From Paenibacillus allorhizosphaerae (GTDB taxonomy: Bacteria > Bacillota > Bacilli > Paenibacillales > NBRC-103111): a DNA stretch of 64,000 nucleotides. This document shows, in pieces, positions 33,993-43,119 of the stretch (position 1 is the stretch's first letter; every line of letters begins with the position of its first letter). Under the pieces are notes generated by a model. That model saw nothing but the letters and a program-made list of their open reading frames with translations, was not told the DNA's origin and searched no databases. Both the position numbers and the translations under genes were made by a program. The DNA lies in contig NZ_CAJVCE010000021.1 of assembly GCF_910594985.1 (NCBI RefSeq), positions 62,001-126,000 on the forward strand, read 5' to 3'.

Positions 33993-34038
33993 ACGCAAAA
34001 AGCCCCCGCTTCCGTTCATTGAACGGAAACAGGGGCTA
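33993..34038 (-). terminator. terminator of purA
   Basis: A long minus-strand stem (AGCCCCTGTTTCCGTTC with GAACGGAAGCGGGGGCT) and TTTTGC, 19 bases after the purA stop. Confidence 0.9.
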
Positions 34039-34056
34039 TCGGTTATCGTCTATTGT

Positions 34057-35340
34057 TTAATAAATCGGTTTGACCAGGTTCGTTTGTTCCCGGTTGCGGC
34101 CAACGGAGAAGATCGCAATCGGAATGCGGGTCAGCTCGGAAATCCGCTCGACATACCGTCTCGCATTTTCCGGCAAATCCTCCAGCTTGCGCACGCCGGA
34201 CAAATCCTCGCTCCAGCCCGGCAGTTCTTCGTATACGGCTTCGCATTCGGCGAGCATCTTCAGGCTTGCCGGGTAATGCTCAATCACTTCGCCGCGGAAT
34301 TTGTAGGCCGTGCAGATTTTCACCTTCTCCAGCCCCGCCAACACGTCGAGCGAGTTCAAGGACAAGCCGGTAATGCCGCTTACCCGACGAGCATGGCGCA
34401 CAACGACGCTGTCGAACCAGCCTACGCGACGAGGTCTGCCTGTTACGGTGCCGTATTCGTTGCCGCGCTCGCGGATCCAATCGCCGGTCTCATTGTTCAG
34501 TTCCGTTGGGAAGGGGCCATCGCCGACACGAGTTGTATAAGCTTTCGCCACCCCGATGACTTGTTGAATTTTGGACGGGCCTACGCCGGAACCGATGCAG
34601 ACGCCTCCTGCCGAAGGGTTGGAGGAAGTAACGAACGGATAAGTGCCTTGGTCGATATCGAGCATCACGCCTTGTGCGCCTTCGAACAATACTTTCTTAC
34701 CGTCGTCGATCAAGTCGTTCAATACGACCGACGTATCCGTAACGTAAGGACGAATACGGTCGGCATAGCCGAGGTATTCTGTGATGATCGAATCCGCATC
34801 AAGCCCTTTGGAGCCGTATACTTGCTCGATCAACACATTTTTTTCGGCTACGAGGTGACGCACTTTGCGCGTGAACTCTTCCTCATCCAGCAAATCCGCG
34901 ATCCGGATGCCGTTGCGAGCCGCTTTATCCATATAGCAAGGGCCGATCCCTTTGCGGGTCGTGCCGATCTTATTGTCGCCTTTGCGTTCCTCTTCCAATC
35001 CGTCAAGAACCAGATGGTACGGCATAATGACATGCGCGCGATCGCTGATCTTGAGGTTTTTCGTGGAGAAACCGTTATCGTGAATATACTGAATTTCTTC
35101 AAGCAGCGCGCCCGGGTTGACGACCATGCCGTTACCGATTACGCACGTTTTATCTTGATAGAAAATGCCCGATGGAATCATCGTCAGCTTGTACTTTTTA
35201 TCTTTGATGAGAATCGTATGGCCCGCGTTGTTGCCGCCCTGATAGCGCGCTACCACTTCCGCAGATTCAGCCAAAAAATCGGTTATTTTACCTTTGCCCT
35301 CGTCTCCCCATTGGGTTCCGACAACCACTACCGTTGACAT
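34057..35340 (-). CDS. purA: adenylosuccinate synthetase
   Basis: A 427-residue enzyme that condenses IMP and aspartate with GTP to adenylosuccinate, the first step to AMP. The N-terminal GTP loop GDEGKGKITDFLAE, the catalytic His in QGGNNAGHTI, GTTRKGIGPCYMDKA, FEGAQGVMLDIDQGTYPFVT and the C-terminal FSVGRNREQTNL are diagnostic. It is monocistronic here; GGGGGGC precedes the ATG and its own terminator follows. A hairpin (AGGTGG-ATA-CCACCT) stands in the short leader. Confidence 0.98.
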   Translation of the reverse strand: MSTVVVVGTQWGDEGKGKITDFLAESAEVVARYQGGNNAGHTILIKDKKYKLTMIPSGIFYQDKTCVIGNGMVVNPGALLEEIQYIHDNGFSTKNLKISDRAHVIMPYHLVLDGLEEERKGDNKIGTTRKGIGPCYMDKAARNGIRIADLLDEEEFTRKVRHLVAEKNVLIEQVYGSKGLDADSIITEYLGYADRIRPYVTDTSVVLNDLIDDGKKVLFEGAQGVMLDIDQGTYPFVTSSNPSAGGVCIGSGVGPSKIQQVIGVAKAYTTRVGDGPFPTELNNETGDWIRERGNEYGTVTGRPRRVGWFDSVVVRHARRVSGITGLSLNSLDVLAGLEKVKICTAYKFRGEVIEHYPASLKMLAECEAVYEELPGWSEDLSGVRKLEDLPENARRYVERISELTRIPIAIFSVGRNREQTNLVKPIY

Positions 35341-35440
35341 GTTTCACTTGCCCCCCGTGAGGTGGTATCCACCTGTTATTCGCCGTTAAGGCGCCATCGC
35401 ACCATGACTAGTTTATCAGCACCGTGAAGCAAAGTCAACA

Positions 35441-35478
35441 AAAACGAACAATGGACCATAGCTATGGTTCATTGTTCG
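35441..35478 (-). terminator. terminator downstream of dnaB
   Basis: GAACAATGGACCATA and GCTATGGTTCATTGTTC form a near-perfect stem; on the minus strand CGTTTTTG follows. It is about 110 bases after the dnaB stop; the DNA between them shows no gene. Confidence 0.75.
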
Positions 35479-35589
35479 GAATTGGTTCGTATGTAAACGA
35501 CTGCAGCACTTCATTGTCTATAAAAGCGTCTGCAGTCCGCATATTCGGATCATCTAAAGCAATGCCAGTGTTCCCCGTGCAACACACGT

Positions 35590-36948
35590 TTAACGCGCTG
35601 CCGCCATCTCCTGATGCGTCCGGTCCAACGTGACGAATTTATTGTAATTCTTCAGGAAAGCGAGCTCTACGGTGCCTACCGGGCCGTTACGCTGCTTGGC
35701 GATAATGATCTCGATAATGTTCTTCTTCTCGGATTCTTTGTCGTAGTAGTCGTCCCGGTATAAAAATGCAACGATATCGGCGTCCTGCTCGATCGAACCG
35801 GATTCCCGAAGGTCGGACATCATCGGCCGTTTGTCCTGTCGCTGCTCCACGCCCCGGCTGAGCTGCGACAGCGCAATGACGGGCACGTCAAGTTCACGGG
35901 CGATTTGTTTGAGCGTACGGGAAATTTCCGATACTTCCTGCTGCCGGTTATCGCCTTTGCCGCGGCCGTGAATAAGCTGCAAGTAATCGATCAGAATCAT
36001 CCCAAGCCCCTTCTCCTTCTTCAGGCGGCGGCACTTCGCACGAATGTCCGCTACCGTTACTGAAGGAGAATCGTCGATATATATGTTCGCTTCCGACAGC
36101 GAACCGATCGCCATCGTCAGCTTCTCCCAGTCGTCAGGCTCCAGGAAACCGGTCCGCATCCGTCCGGCGTCAACGTTCGCTTCCGCGCATATCATCCGCT
36201 GAACAAGCTGTGGGGCGCCCATCTCGAGACTAAAAATCGCCACCGTTTCCTTCTCCCGCACGCCGACATTTTGCGCGATATTCAAGGCAAAAGCCGTCTT
36301 ACCTACGGATGGACGGGCCGCGACAATGATCAAATCCGAACGCTGGAAACCCGATGTCATCTTGTCCAAATCGGTGAATCCCGAGCGGATCCCCGTCGTA
36401 CTTCCCTTTTGGTTATATAGAAATTCTACTTTATCGAATACTTCCATCAGCACGTCTCTGATGGCGACAAAACCGGCGCCGGAACGTGCCTGGGATATCT
36501 CCATAATGCGCTGTTCCGCATCGCTTAACAGCGTCCCGACTTCATCCTCGCCGGCATAACCGTTCGTTACGATTTGCGTAGCGGCGCGGATCAACCGGCG
36601 CAGCATCGACTTCTCTTCTACGATCTGCGCGTAGTAATCGACGTTCGCCGCGGTTGGCACCGCATTCGCCAGCTCGGAAAGATAACTGATTCCCCCAACA
36701 TCTTCCAGCTGCTTTTTGTCTTGCAGACGTGCTGTCAACGTAACAAGATCGACCGGCTCGTTCGCCTCCGCAATCTCGATCATCGCTTCGTAGATGAACC
36801 GGTGCGACGGGCGATAAAAATCATCGACCTGCACCCGCTCCATCGCCGTAACCAATGCGTCGCCGTCGAGCAAAATCGCGCCGAGCACCGCTTGTTCGGC
36901 TTCCACATTTTGCGGAGGGATGCGATCCATAAACAGATTCTCGTTCAT
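35590..36948 (-). CDS. dnaB: replicative DNA helicase
   Basis: A 452-residue hexameric helicase (called DnaC in B. subtilis) that unwinds DNA ahead of the fork. The N-terminal collar (PPQNVEAEQAVLGAILLDGD), Walker A in VAARPSVGKTAFALNIAQNV, Walker B near GMILIDYLQLIHG, and the RecA-like motifs ELDVPVIALSQLSRGVEQR and DLRESGSIEQDADIVAFLYR are all present. It is placed as in Bacillus, after rplI and before purA, but with its own upstream gap and terminator. Confidence 0.97.
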   Translation of the reverse strand: MNENLFMDRIPPQNVEAEQAVLGAILLDGDALVTAMERVQVDDFYRPSHRFIYEAMIEIAEANEPVDLVTLTARLQDKKQLEDVGGISYLSELANAVPTAANVDYYAQIVEEKSMLRRLIRAATQIVTNGYAGEDEVGTLLSDAEQRIMEISQARSGAGFVAIRDVLMEVFDKVEFLYNQKGSTTGIRSGFTDLDKMTSGFQRSDLIIVAARPSVGKTAFALNIAQNVGVREKETVAIFSLEMGAPQLVQRMICAEANVDAGRMRTGFLEPDDWEKLTMAIGSLSEANIYIDDSPSVTVADIRAKCRRLKKEKGLGMILIDYLQLIHGRGKGDNRQQEVSEISRTLKQIARELDVPVIALSQLSRGVEQRQDKRPMMSDLRESGSIEQDADIVAFLYRDDYYDKESEKKNIIEIIIAKQRNGPVGTVELAFLKNYNKFVTLDRTHQEMAAAR

Positions 36949-37061
36949 CCGTCTTCCTCCCCCTACCTATCCTGTAACTCCGTATCATTTACAGTGATTC
37001 CGCGCTGACACACGGAATGAAGCGTCTAACAACCGCCATACTCCACCACATGCCGCTCACG

Positions 37062-37101
37062 AAACAAACAGCGGGCCGGCTATTGTTCCGGCCGGCCCGC
37101 T
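37062..37101 (-). terminator. terminator of the yybS-gdpP-rplI operon
   Basis: AGCGGGCCGG (37070-37079) and CCGGCCCGCT (37092-37101) form a 10-bp stem; GTTTGTTTCG follows on the minus strand. A second, weaker stem-loop lies at about 37119-37155. Confidence 0.85.
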
Positions 37102-37160
37102 GTCTATGTGCCTAGCCCCTTCCACCAGGGACCAGGGCAGCTGTTTTCCCCTGGAGCAGA

Positions 37161-37604
37161 TTACTCTTCTACGACTTGCACCTTCAGCTTCGCGGTTACT
37201 TCCGGATGCAGCTTCACGGCAACCTCGGTCACGCCCAGCGTGCGGATCGGGTCGTCCATCACAATTTTCCGCTTATCGATCTTGATTCCAAGCTTTTCGA
37301 GCGCTTCCCCTACTTGCTTGTTCGATACGGCGCCGAACAGCCTTCCGTCCGCTCCGGACTTCGCCTTGACCTGGACCGTCAGCTCGCCGAGCTTCTGCCC
37401 AAGCTCTTGTGCGGTCGCCTTTTCCTGTGCCTTCTTGTTTTCTTCCGCTTTCTTCTGCAAGTCAAGCGTCTTCATCGCGCCGTCGCTTGCAGGTACGGCA
37501 AGCTTTTGTTTTAATAAGAAGTTATTGGCGTATCCTTCGGATACTTCCTTCACTTCGCCCTTTTTTCCTTGTCCTTTAACGTCCTTCAATAAGATGACTT
37601 TCAT
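37161..37604 (-). CDS. rplI: 50S ribosomal protein L9
   Basis: A 147-residue ribosomal protein binding 23S rRNA. The signature VILLKDVKGQGKKGEVKEVSEGYANNFLL at the N-terminus (seen as KDVKGQGKKGEVKEVSEGY), a long connecting helix and the C-terminal domain (LGVTEVAVKLHPEVTAKLKV) are typical. It overlaps gdpP by four bases, so its translation is coupled to it. Confidence 0.97.
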   Translation of the reverse strand: MKVILLKDVKGQGKKGEVKEVSEGYANNFLLKQKLAVPASDGAMKTLDLQKKAEENKKAQEKATAQELGQKLGELTVQVKAKSGADGRLFGAVSNKQVGEALEKLGIKIDKRKIVMDDPIRTLGVTEVAVKLHPEVTAKLKVQVVEE

Positions 37605-39562
37605 TCGAAAAGCCCCTCCTCCGCATGAATCTCGCTAAGTACTTGCTTGAGCCGCTGCGTTGCTTCCGCCACCGTTCCTTCCAGCTGCGTCGCCGCATTG
37701 GTCAGATGGCCGCCGCCGCCAAGCCGCTCCATCACGACCTGAACGTTCATCTGCCCCAGCGATCTGGCGCTGATGCCGATCAGTCCGTCCGGCCGTTCGC
37801 TAATGACAAACGATGCCATTATGCCTGTCATAGTTAACAATGTATCAGCTACTTGAGCAATGAGCAACTGAGAATATTTGCGTCCCGGCTCATTGACCGC
37901 CAAGGCGATATGATCGAAGATCACCACGGCGTTCTTAATAATTTCCGCTTTCTGGATATAAGAGTCCAGATCTTCTTTGAGCAGCCGCTGAATCATCGTG
38001 GAGTCTGCACCGTTCCTTCGCAGGAATGACGCCGCTTCAAACGTCCTTGCGCCGGTGCGCAGACTGAAGCTCTTCGTATCCACGACGATGCCCGCGAGCA
38101 GTGCCGTCGCTTCGAGCACGCCCATCGTGAGCCGCTCGTGGAAATATTGCAGCAGCTCGGTCACCAGCTCGCAGGTCGATGAAGCGTAAGGCTCCATGTA
38201 GACGAGTGTCGCGTCATGGATAAAATCTTCGCTGCGTCGGTGATGGTCCACGACCACCTTGCGCGACGTCATCTGCAGCAGCCGCGGCTCCGGCGTCATC
38301 GCCGCACGATGCGTATCGACAATGACCGTCAGGGATCGACCGTTCGTAATTTGCATCGCCTGTTCCGGCGTAATAAACCACCGGTTCAGCTTCTCGTCCT
38401 CATAGATGATCTCCATCAGCTTCTGAATGGACGGGTTGACGCCTTCCAGTACGATGTAGCCTTCTTTATTGCTCACGTGCGCCATCTTCAATACCCCGAT
38501 GGCCGCGCCGATCGAATCCATGTCCGGATTGCGATGGCCCATAATAAGCACTTTCTCGCTCTCTTTAATCAAATCGCGCAGCGCATGCGAGATGACCCGC
38601 GCCCTGACGCGCGTGCGCTTCTCGATCGCATTCGTTCGTCCGCCGTAGAACGACAGCCGTTCGCCCACTTTGACCGCCGCCTGGTCCCCGCCGCGGCCAA
38701 GCGCCATGTCAAGCGACGTTTGCGCCCATTGTCCGAGCTCCGTCAGTGAGGAAGCTCCGGAAGCAATACCGACGCTAAGCGTCATCGGCAGCTTGTTCTC
38801 GATCGTAATGTCGCGCACTTCGTCCAATATTTCAAACCGCGACTGCTCCAGCGCCTTCAGCCCTCTTTGATCCATCAACACCATATACCGGTCCGAAGCG
38901 GTACGGCGCAAGTACAAGTTGTTTTTTTGCGCCCATTCGGTAATTTCGCCGGTTACCTTCGCCATCATGATGCTGCGTGTCTGATCGTCAATGCCTTGCG
39001 TCGCTTCCTCCAGATTATCCATCATGACCAAGCCGATAGCCAGCTTCTCTTCTTCGTAACGCCTTTGCAACGACTTGATCAGCGTAATGTCCGTGAAGTA
39101 CAGCAGCCGCTCTTCCGTCTTAAGCTGAACCTCATACTTCCGTTTGTCGATGTCAATCTCGAGCCTCGTATCCTTATCCTTCCGCGTCTTCAGCGCAGGG
39201 AACTGTTCCAGCACCGATTCGCCGATCAAGGAATCCATCCCGACCATTTTCGCTACAAACGGGTTGTGCCATTCGATCATTTTCTCTTCGTTATAGAGCA
39301 GTATGCCGATGGGCAATTCGTGAATGACTTCGCTGCCCGCCCGCTTCACCCGATGTGACAACGTCGCTACGTAATGGTTCAAATCTTTGCGGAACGCCTG
39401 CTCCGCCCTCAGCGTGAAATAGCCCAGCGTGCCCGCAAGCACCAAGGCTACCACACCAACCTGCCACTGATAGATGAATAGGATAAAAATCAGCATCGTC
39501 AGCAGGGCGTAGATCCATACGATATGCATACCGTGCCAACGTTTTAACAGGAATTTCGGCAT
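37601..39562 (-). CDS. gdpP: cyclic-di-AMP phosphodiesterase GdpP
   Basis: A 653-residue membrane enzyme that hydrolyses c-di-AMP. Two N-terminal helices (about 15-55) are followed by a PAS domain, a degenerate GGDEF domain (EKLAIGLVMMDNLEEATQGI; LPMTLSVGIASG) and DHH/DHHA1 domains with VLIMGHRNPDMDSIGAAIGV, IVDTHRA, VVDHHRRSEDF and GGGGHLTNAATQLEG. All metal-binding motifs are retained. It lies between yybS and rplI as in B. subtilis; c-di-AMP control links it to wall and osmotic homeostasis, fitting the wal genes nearby. Confidence 0.96.
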   Translation of the reverse strand: MPKFLLKRWHGMHIVWIYALLTMLIFILFIYQWQVGVVALVLAGTLGYFTLRAEQAFRKDLNHYVATLSHRVKRAGSEVIHELPIGILLYNEEKMIEWHNPFVAKMVGMDSLIGESVLEQFPALKTRKDKDTRLEIDIDKRKYEVQLKTEERLLYFTDITLIKSLQRRYEEEKLAIGLVMMDNLEEATQGIDDQTRSIMMAKVTGEITEWAQKNNLYLRRTASDRYMVLMDQRGLKALEQSRFEILDEVRDITIENKLPMTLSVGIASGASSLTELGQWAQTSLDMALGRGGDQAAVKVGERLSFYGGRTNAIEKRTRVRARVISHALRDLIKESEKVLIMGHRNPDMDSIGAAIGVLKMAHVSNKEGYIVLEGVNPSIQKLMEIIYEDEKLNRWFITPEQAMQITNGRSLTVIVDTHRAAMTPEPRLLQMTSRKVVVDHHRRSEDFIHDATLVYMEPYASSTCELVTELLQYFHERLTMGVLEATALLAGIVVDTKSFSLRTGARTFEAASFLRRNGADSTMIQRLLKEDLDSYIQKAEIIKNAVVIFDHIALAVNEPGRKYSQLLIAQVADTLLTMTGIMASFVISERPDGLIGISARSLGQMNVQVVMERLGGGGHLTNAATQLEGTVAEATQRLKQVLSEIHAEEGLFE

Positions 39563-39589
39563 TTCATTCGCTCCTAATCCCTATAAGGT

Positions 39590-40528
39590 TCACTTGCGAG
39601 TCAATCGGTCCCGGATCGGAAACGCCACATCGAACACACCGAGCAGACTGAACAGAAAATAGGCCGGCGGGAAAAACAACAGCAGCAGGATGCCGATAAT
39701 CGGCACCACCTTATTCCAGCGATTCACATGCGCGATATAGAAGAGAAACGACAACGCTTGAAGCGCAAAGGCCGCCGTCAGCAGCGGCAGCAAATTGAGC
39801 AGCATCGTAAATACGATCGACTTCGAATCGCGCACGAACATTTCCAATATGAGAGCAATCAAATAAAACCAGACGAACGATTTGGGCAGCATCCAATCCC
39901 GAATCGGTTTGAACGCCGGTATCGACTCTCCTGAACGTACAAGTGCCTTGCGGGCAAGCCAGTGCGATATGACCACATAAAACAGCGAGAAGCCGATCAT
40001 ATACAGCGGCAGCATTTGTACCATCAACTGCACGAGCGTATCCAGATCAATCGCCATGACGCTTTGCAATTGCGCCGGCAGCGTCTGCACGCTGTCGATC
40101 ATGAACTGCTTCATCTTGCTGACAGGCTCAAGTCCCAGCATATTGCTAACGATCAGGCTTAACAGCAGCTCGGCAAGCAGCGTTACCGTTCCTACGGTGA
40201 GCACCATACGCGCCGGAGCGCGCTTCTTAAACAAGTTGCCCATCTGGATGACAGGCGGTAAAAAAAACAACGAGATCGATACCATGATCGCCCCGACCCA
40301 ACCGGCCAACAACATGGAAGACAGCACATAAACGACAGCCAGACAAGCGATATAATGTATTAAAAAACGCTGCGTTCTCAGCTTCACATACATAACAAGC
40401 ACCGGCACCATCAATAAACATGCAGTGATCAGGTTGATCGGCGGCAGGATGATCGATAATAATAATACAATGTAGGCGATGCTCCAGCCGAGCATTCGCG
40501 ACTTTGTCGTACCTTCCAAGCCGTTCAC
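39590..40528 (-). CDS. yybS: YybS-family (DUF2232) membrane protein
   Basis: A 312-residue polytopic membrane protein with about eight hydrophobic segments (for example WSIAYIVLLLSIILPPINLI, VLTVGTVTLLAELLLSLIV and VVPIIGILLLLFFPPAYFL). The family (DUF2232/YybS) is regularly found next to gdpP; I would place it among possible small-solute or S-component-like membrane proteins but its function is not established. Overlaps the MazG-like gene by four bases and precedes gdpP by 27. Confidence 0.88.
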   Translation of the reverse strand: MNGLEGTTKSRMLGWSIAYIVLLLSIILPPINLITACLLMVPVLVMYVKLRTQRFLIHYIACLAVVYVLSSMLLAGWVGAIMVSISLFFLPPVIQMGNLFKKRAPARMVLTVGTVTLLAELLLSLIVSNMLGLEPVSKMKQFMIDSVQTLPAQLQSVMAIDLDTLVQLMVQMLPLYMIGFSLFYVVISHWLARKALVRSGESIPAFKPIRDWMLPKSFVWFYLIALILEMFVRDSKSIVFTMLLNLLPLLTAAFALQALSFLFYIAHVNRWNKVVPIIGILLLLFFPPAYFLFSLLGVFDVAFPIRDRLTRK

Positions 40529-40827
40529 CTCTTACGCAAATGTTCTTCCACAGCGGATATATCGCCGTACCATTCTTCGAGCTGATGCCCTTCCTGACGG
40601 TGTTTTTTCATTTTGTCCAGCACCGCCTCGTCCAAACTGTGAAGCGAAACGCCTAGACGGCGACCGAGGATGTAGCAGCACGCAACGAGGCTGGCCAGTC
40701 CATCCACGATTTTATGATGGTTCCCTTCCCAAATGCCTTTGAGCAAGTGCGCCATTTGATCGACGATTTCCGTTTTGAGCCATTCGATAATTTTTGCGTG
40801 TCTGGCCAAATCGACGTCTCTATCCAT
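40525..40827 (-). CDS. MazG-like family protein
   Basis: A 100-residue helical protein. The helices VDLARHAKIIEWLKTEIVDQ and GLASLVACCYILGRRLG and the LDEAVLDKMKKHRQEGHQLE segment match the MazG-like (PF12643-type) family found at this place in Paenibacillaceae. Full MazG hydrolyses NTPs; the catalytic acidic residues are not clear here, so activity is uncertain. It overlaps yybS by four bases and is likely the first gene of the yybS-gdpP-rplI operon. Confidence 0.8.
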   Translation of the reverse strand: MDRDVDLARHAKIIEWLKTEIVDQMAHLLKGIWEGNHHKIVDGLASLVACCYILGRRLGVSLHSLDEAVLDKMKKHRQEGHQLEEWYGDISAVEEHLRKR

Positions 40828-40920
40828 AAGATGCCGCCCTCCCTAACCGGAATTGGCTTTCCAACGTCCCCCATCTCAGTCGTGCTATTTGTGTCACATT
40901 AGTTAATTATACCACACTTT

Positions 40921-41394
40921 TCATACTCTTTGCTCAGACTGCCACAGCTTGAAGCAATAATCGATGATTTCTCTTCTGCGGATAATTCCGATAAATACGC
41001 CTTGATCGTCGATCACCGGTACGTAGTTTTGGTTTGTAGCCAGCGTGATCAAATCCTGCATTTGTTGATCGATTCGCACCGGCTTAATCGTCATATGCTG
41101 CGCTACGTCTTTCAGTTGTACCTTATGTGCATGCTCGAATCCGATCTCGGGCGAATGTTTCAATTTCCAAAGCAAGTCCCCTTCTGTTATCGTTCCCACA
41201 TACTTTCCTTCTTCATCAATTAACGGAACTGCGGAATAGCGGTGGTACTCCATCCGTTCGAGCGCCTGCCGCATCGTGGAATGAGGCGATAAAAAAATAA
41301 CTTGATCTTTGGGCACCAGAAAAAATGCAATGTTCAACGGTTCTCCCTGCCTTTCTACTTCTAACAACTTGCGTTTTGCCCACCTCTCCATCAT
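40921..41394 (-). CDS. CBS-domain pair protein
   Basis: A 157-residue protein made up of two CBS motifs: FLSPHSTMRQALERMEYHRY-SAVPLIDEEGKYVGTITEGDLL and then VRIDQQMQDLITLATNQNYV with VPVIDDQGVFIGIIRRREI. CBS pairs bind adenine nucleotides; in this neighbourhood (next to the c-di-AMP phosphodiesterase gene) c-di-AMP is a possible ligand by analogy with CbpB, but sequence alone cannot show that. GGAGG lies rather far (about 12 bases) from the ATG at 41394; ATG 41391 is the alternative. Confidence 0.85.
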   Translation of the reverse strand: MMERWAKRKLLEVERQGEPLNIAFFLVPKDQVIFLSPHSTMRQALERMEYHRYSAVPLIDEEGKYVGTITEGDLLWKLKHSPEIGFEHAHKVQLKDVAQHMTIKPVRIDQQMQDLITLATNQNYVPVIDDQGVFIGIIRRREIIDYCFKLWQSEQRV

Positions 41395-41444
41395 AACATG
41401 TTACGCCTCCGGTTGAAACTTTAGACGGGTGTCTCTTATTCGCA

Positions 41445-41482
41445 AACAAAAAGAGCTGCCGGCATCCGCCGACAGCTCTTTC
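41445..41482 (-). terminator. terminator of rpsF-ssb-rpsR
   Basis: AAAGAGCTG and CAGCTCTTT flank CGGC/GCCG in a long stem; TTTTTG follows on the minus strand, 12 bases after rpsR. Confidence 0.9.
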
Positions 41483-41493
41483 GTGCTCATATC

Positions 41494-41775
41494 TTATTCC
41501 GTTGTGTAAGGCAGCAATGCGATTTGACGCGCGCGTTTGATCGCGATCGTCAGGGCACGCTGATACTTCGCGGAAGTACCGGTCACACGGCGAGGAAGAA
41601 TCTTGCCGCGCTCGGAGATGAACTTTTTAAGCGTTTCGATATCTTTATAATCAATGTGCTTAATTTTGTTCACAGTGAAGTAGCAAACTTTACGGCGCTT
41701 TCCGCCTTTTTTGCCGCGGCCGCTGAACTTTCTTTCACCGCGATCTTCAAAGTTGCGTTCTCTTCTTTGTTCCAT
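41494..41775 (-). CDS. rpsR: 30S ribosomal protein S18
   Basis: A 93-residue ribosomal protein. The basic N-terminal extension rich in R, K and G is followed by VCYFTVNKIKHIDYKDIETL, FISERGKILPRRVTGTSAKY and QRALTIAIKRARQIALLPYT, the diagnostic S18 block. Only one cysteine remains of the zinc-binding set. Last gene of rpsF-ssb-rpsR. Confidence 0.97.
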   Translation of the reverse strand: MEQRRERNFEDRGERKFSGRGKKGGKRRKVCYFTVNKIKHIDYKDIETLKKFISERGKILPRRVTGTSAKYQRALTIAIKRARQIALLPYTTE

Positions 41776-41823
41776 GGTGCATTCAGTCCTTTCTACGTGG
41801 AATGTTCGTTCACCGTTCTTGTT

Positions 41824-42300
41824 TTAGAACGGCAAATCATCATCGGAAATATCAATCGGTTTCCCGTCATCCTGGAACGGATCCTGGTTGTTTCGTCCTC
41901 CGCCGTAGTTTCCACGGTTTCCGCCTCCACCGTCGCCGCTCGGAGCGCCCATTCCCATGCCTTCGTCGCGGTTGCCGCTGTTTGCCGATTCCAAGAAACG
42001 CACATTATCTGCAATGACCTCCGTCACGTATACGCGTCGGCCCTCATTGTTATCATAGTTACGTACTTGAATGCGGCCTTCAACTGCGGCCAGACGTCCT
42101 TTGCGAAGGTAATTCGCACAGGTCTCCGCCAATTGACGCCACGTGACGACCGGAATAAAATCCGCTTCGCGCTGGCCTTGATTGCTGGAAAATGGTCGGT
42201 CTACGGCAAGCGTGAACTGGGTTACAGCCACACCTGCGGGCGTATAGCGCAATTCGGGGTCGCGTGTCAGCCTGCCGATCAGAATTACACGATTCAACAT
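41824..42300 (-). CDS. ssb: single-stranded DNA-binding protein
   Basis: A 158-residue SSB. The OB-fold runs from MLNRVILIGRLTRDPELRYT to about residue 105 (RRVYVTEVIADNVRFLE), then a Gly/Asn-rich disordered linker, and the acidic tip ISDDDLPF that docks replication and repair partners. Conserved position between rpsF and rpsR. Confidence 0.98.
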   Translation of the reverse strand: MLNRVILIGRLTRDPELRYTPAGVAVTQFTLAVDRPFSSNQGQREADFIPVVTWRQLAETCANYLRKGRLAAVEGRIQVRNYDNNEGRRVYVTEVIADNVRFLESANSGNRDEGMGMGAPSGDGGGGNRGNYGGGRNNQDPFQDDGKPIDISDDDLPF

Positions 42301-42337
42301 CCGTATTCCCTCCCGGATTCGATTACGGCACGAGGCC

Positions 42338-42622
42338 TTAAGCTACGTCTCTAACGATCAGGTAACGAATGATTTCGTCGGAAATCTTCATTACGCGGTC
42401 AAGCTCGTTAACGATCTCGTTGTTTGCGTTGAATTGCACCAACACATAATGACCGTCACGAATCTTGTTGATCTCATACGCAAGACGGCGCTTACCCATC
42501 ACATCGTGCTTCGTAATTTCGCCACCGTTGTTGATGATGTTTTGGAACTTCTCCACCGTAGCCTGAACAGCTTCCTGTTCCAGGTCTGGACGGATGATGT
42601 ACATCACTTCATATTTGCGCAT
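42338..42622 (-). CDS. rpsF: 30S ribosomal protein S6
   Basis: A 94-residue protein starting MRKYEVMYIIRPDLEQEAVQ with the ITKHDVMGKRRLAYEINKIR and DGHYVLVQFNANNEIVNELD blocks of S6. AAAGGAGGTGGCAAC precedes the ATG. First gene of rpsF-ssb-rpsR; S6:S18 autoregulation through the leader is known in many bacteria but I could not identify the conserved motif with certainty. Confidence 0.97.
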   Translation of the reverse strand: MRKYEVMYIIRPDLEQEAVQATVEKFQNIINNGGEITKHDVMGKRRLAYEINKIRDGHYVLVQFNANNEIVNELDRVMKISDEIIRYLIVRDVA

Positions 42623-42716
42623 GTTGCCACCTCCTTTTGGACTATGGCCCTCGAATCGGCTTGTACCGTCAAGAGCAAGGAGCGAGTAAATAGGTTCCCC
42701 AAACTCGCACCATAAT

Positions 42717-42745
42717 ACTATAGCAAAATTGCCCGCCTAAAGCAA
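42717..42745 (-). promoter_or_regulatory. rpsF operon promoter
   Basis: Minus-strand TTGCTT (42745-42740), 17-base spacer, TATAGT (42722-42717). The leader of about 90 bases contains GCGAGT...ACTCGC, a 6-bp stem. Confidence 0.65.
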
Positions 42746-42854
42746 GCGAAACCGAGGATCGATACGGCTTGCGTCTTTGGAAATTATTTATGCTTATGCT
42801 TCTTCTCGCTTAAGGAAAATCTAACAGTACACCAACTACAGGAGGTGACCTGCC

Positions 42855-43040
42855 ATGGGTGAATGGAGTCAATTCCGTCCGGGCGACCAGGCGCCGAACG
42901 ACGGTGAATATATGGAAATCGGCGAAGATGCCTTCCATATGGGGATCAACAACCCGAAAATCATCACCTTGCAAAAAGGCGACAAATTCCCGATGACAAC
43001 GAATCATAACCGCAAATGGAAAAAAGTTTTCCGCGGCTGA
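42855..43040 (+). CDS. YjzC family protein
   Basis: A 61-residue protein: GEWSQFRPGDQAPNDGEYME, with the C-terminal GDKFPMTTNHNRKWKKV. This matches the YjzC family of small basic proteins common in spore formers; function unknown. GGAGGTGACCTGCC gives an excellent start at ATG 42855. Plus strand, opposite to the surrounding operons. Confidence 0.85.
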   Translation: MGEWSQFRPGDQAPNDGEYMEIGEDAFHMGINNPKIITLQKGDKFPMTTNHNRKWKKVFRG

Positions 43041-43119
43041 TGCCTTGCCTTTCCCCTTCCTGCTGGTAAACACAGGCGGGGGAATCCCCATTTATTAACC
43101 TACACAAAGGAGAACCTTT

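Noticed and set aside
34084..35337. 417-codon plus-strand frame
   Set aside because: Antisense of purA, whose catalytic motifs are complete.
42623..42710. S6:S18 autoregulatory RNA motif before rpsF
   Set aside because: A hairpin is present but I could not match the conserved bulge and loop sequence, so it is only noted in the promoter entry.
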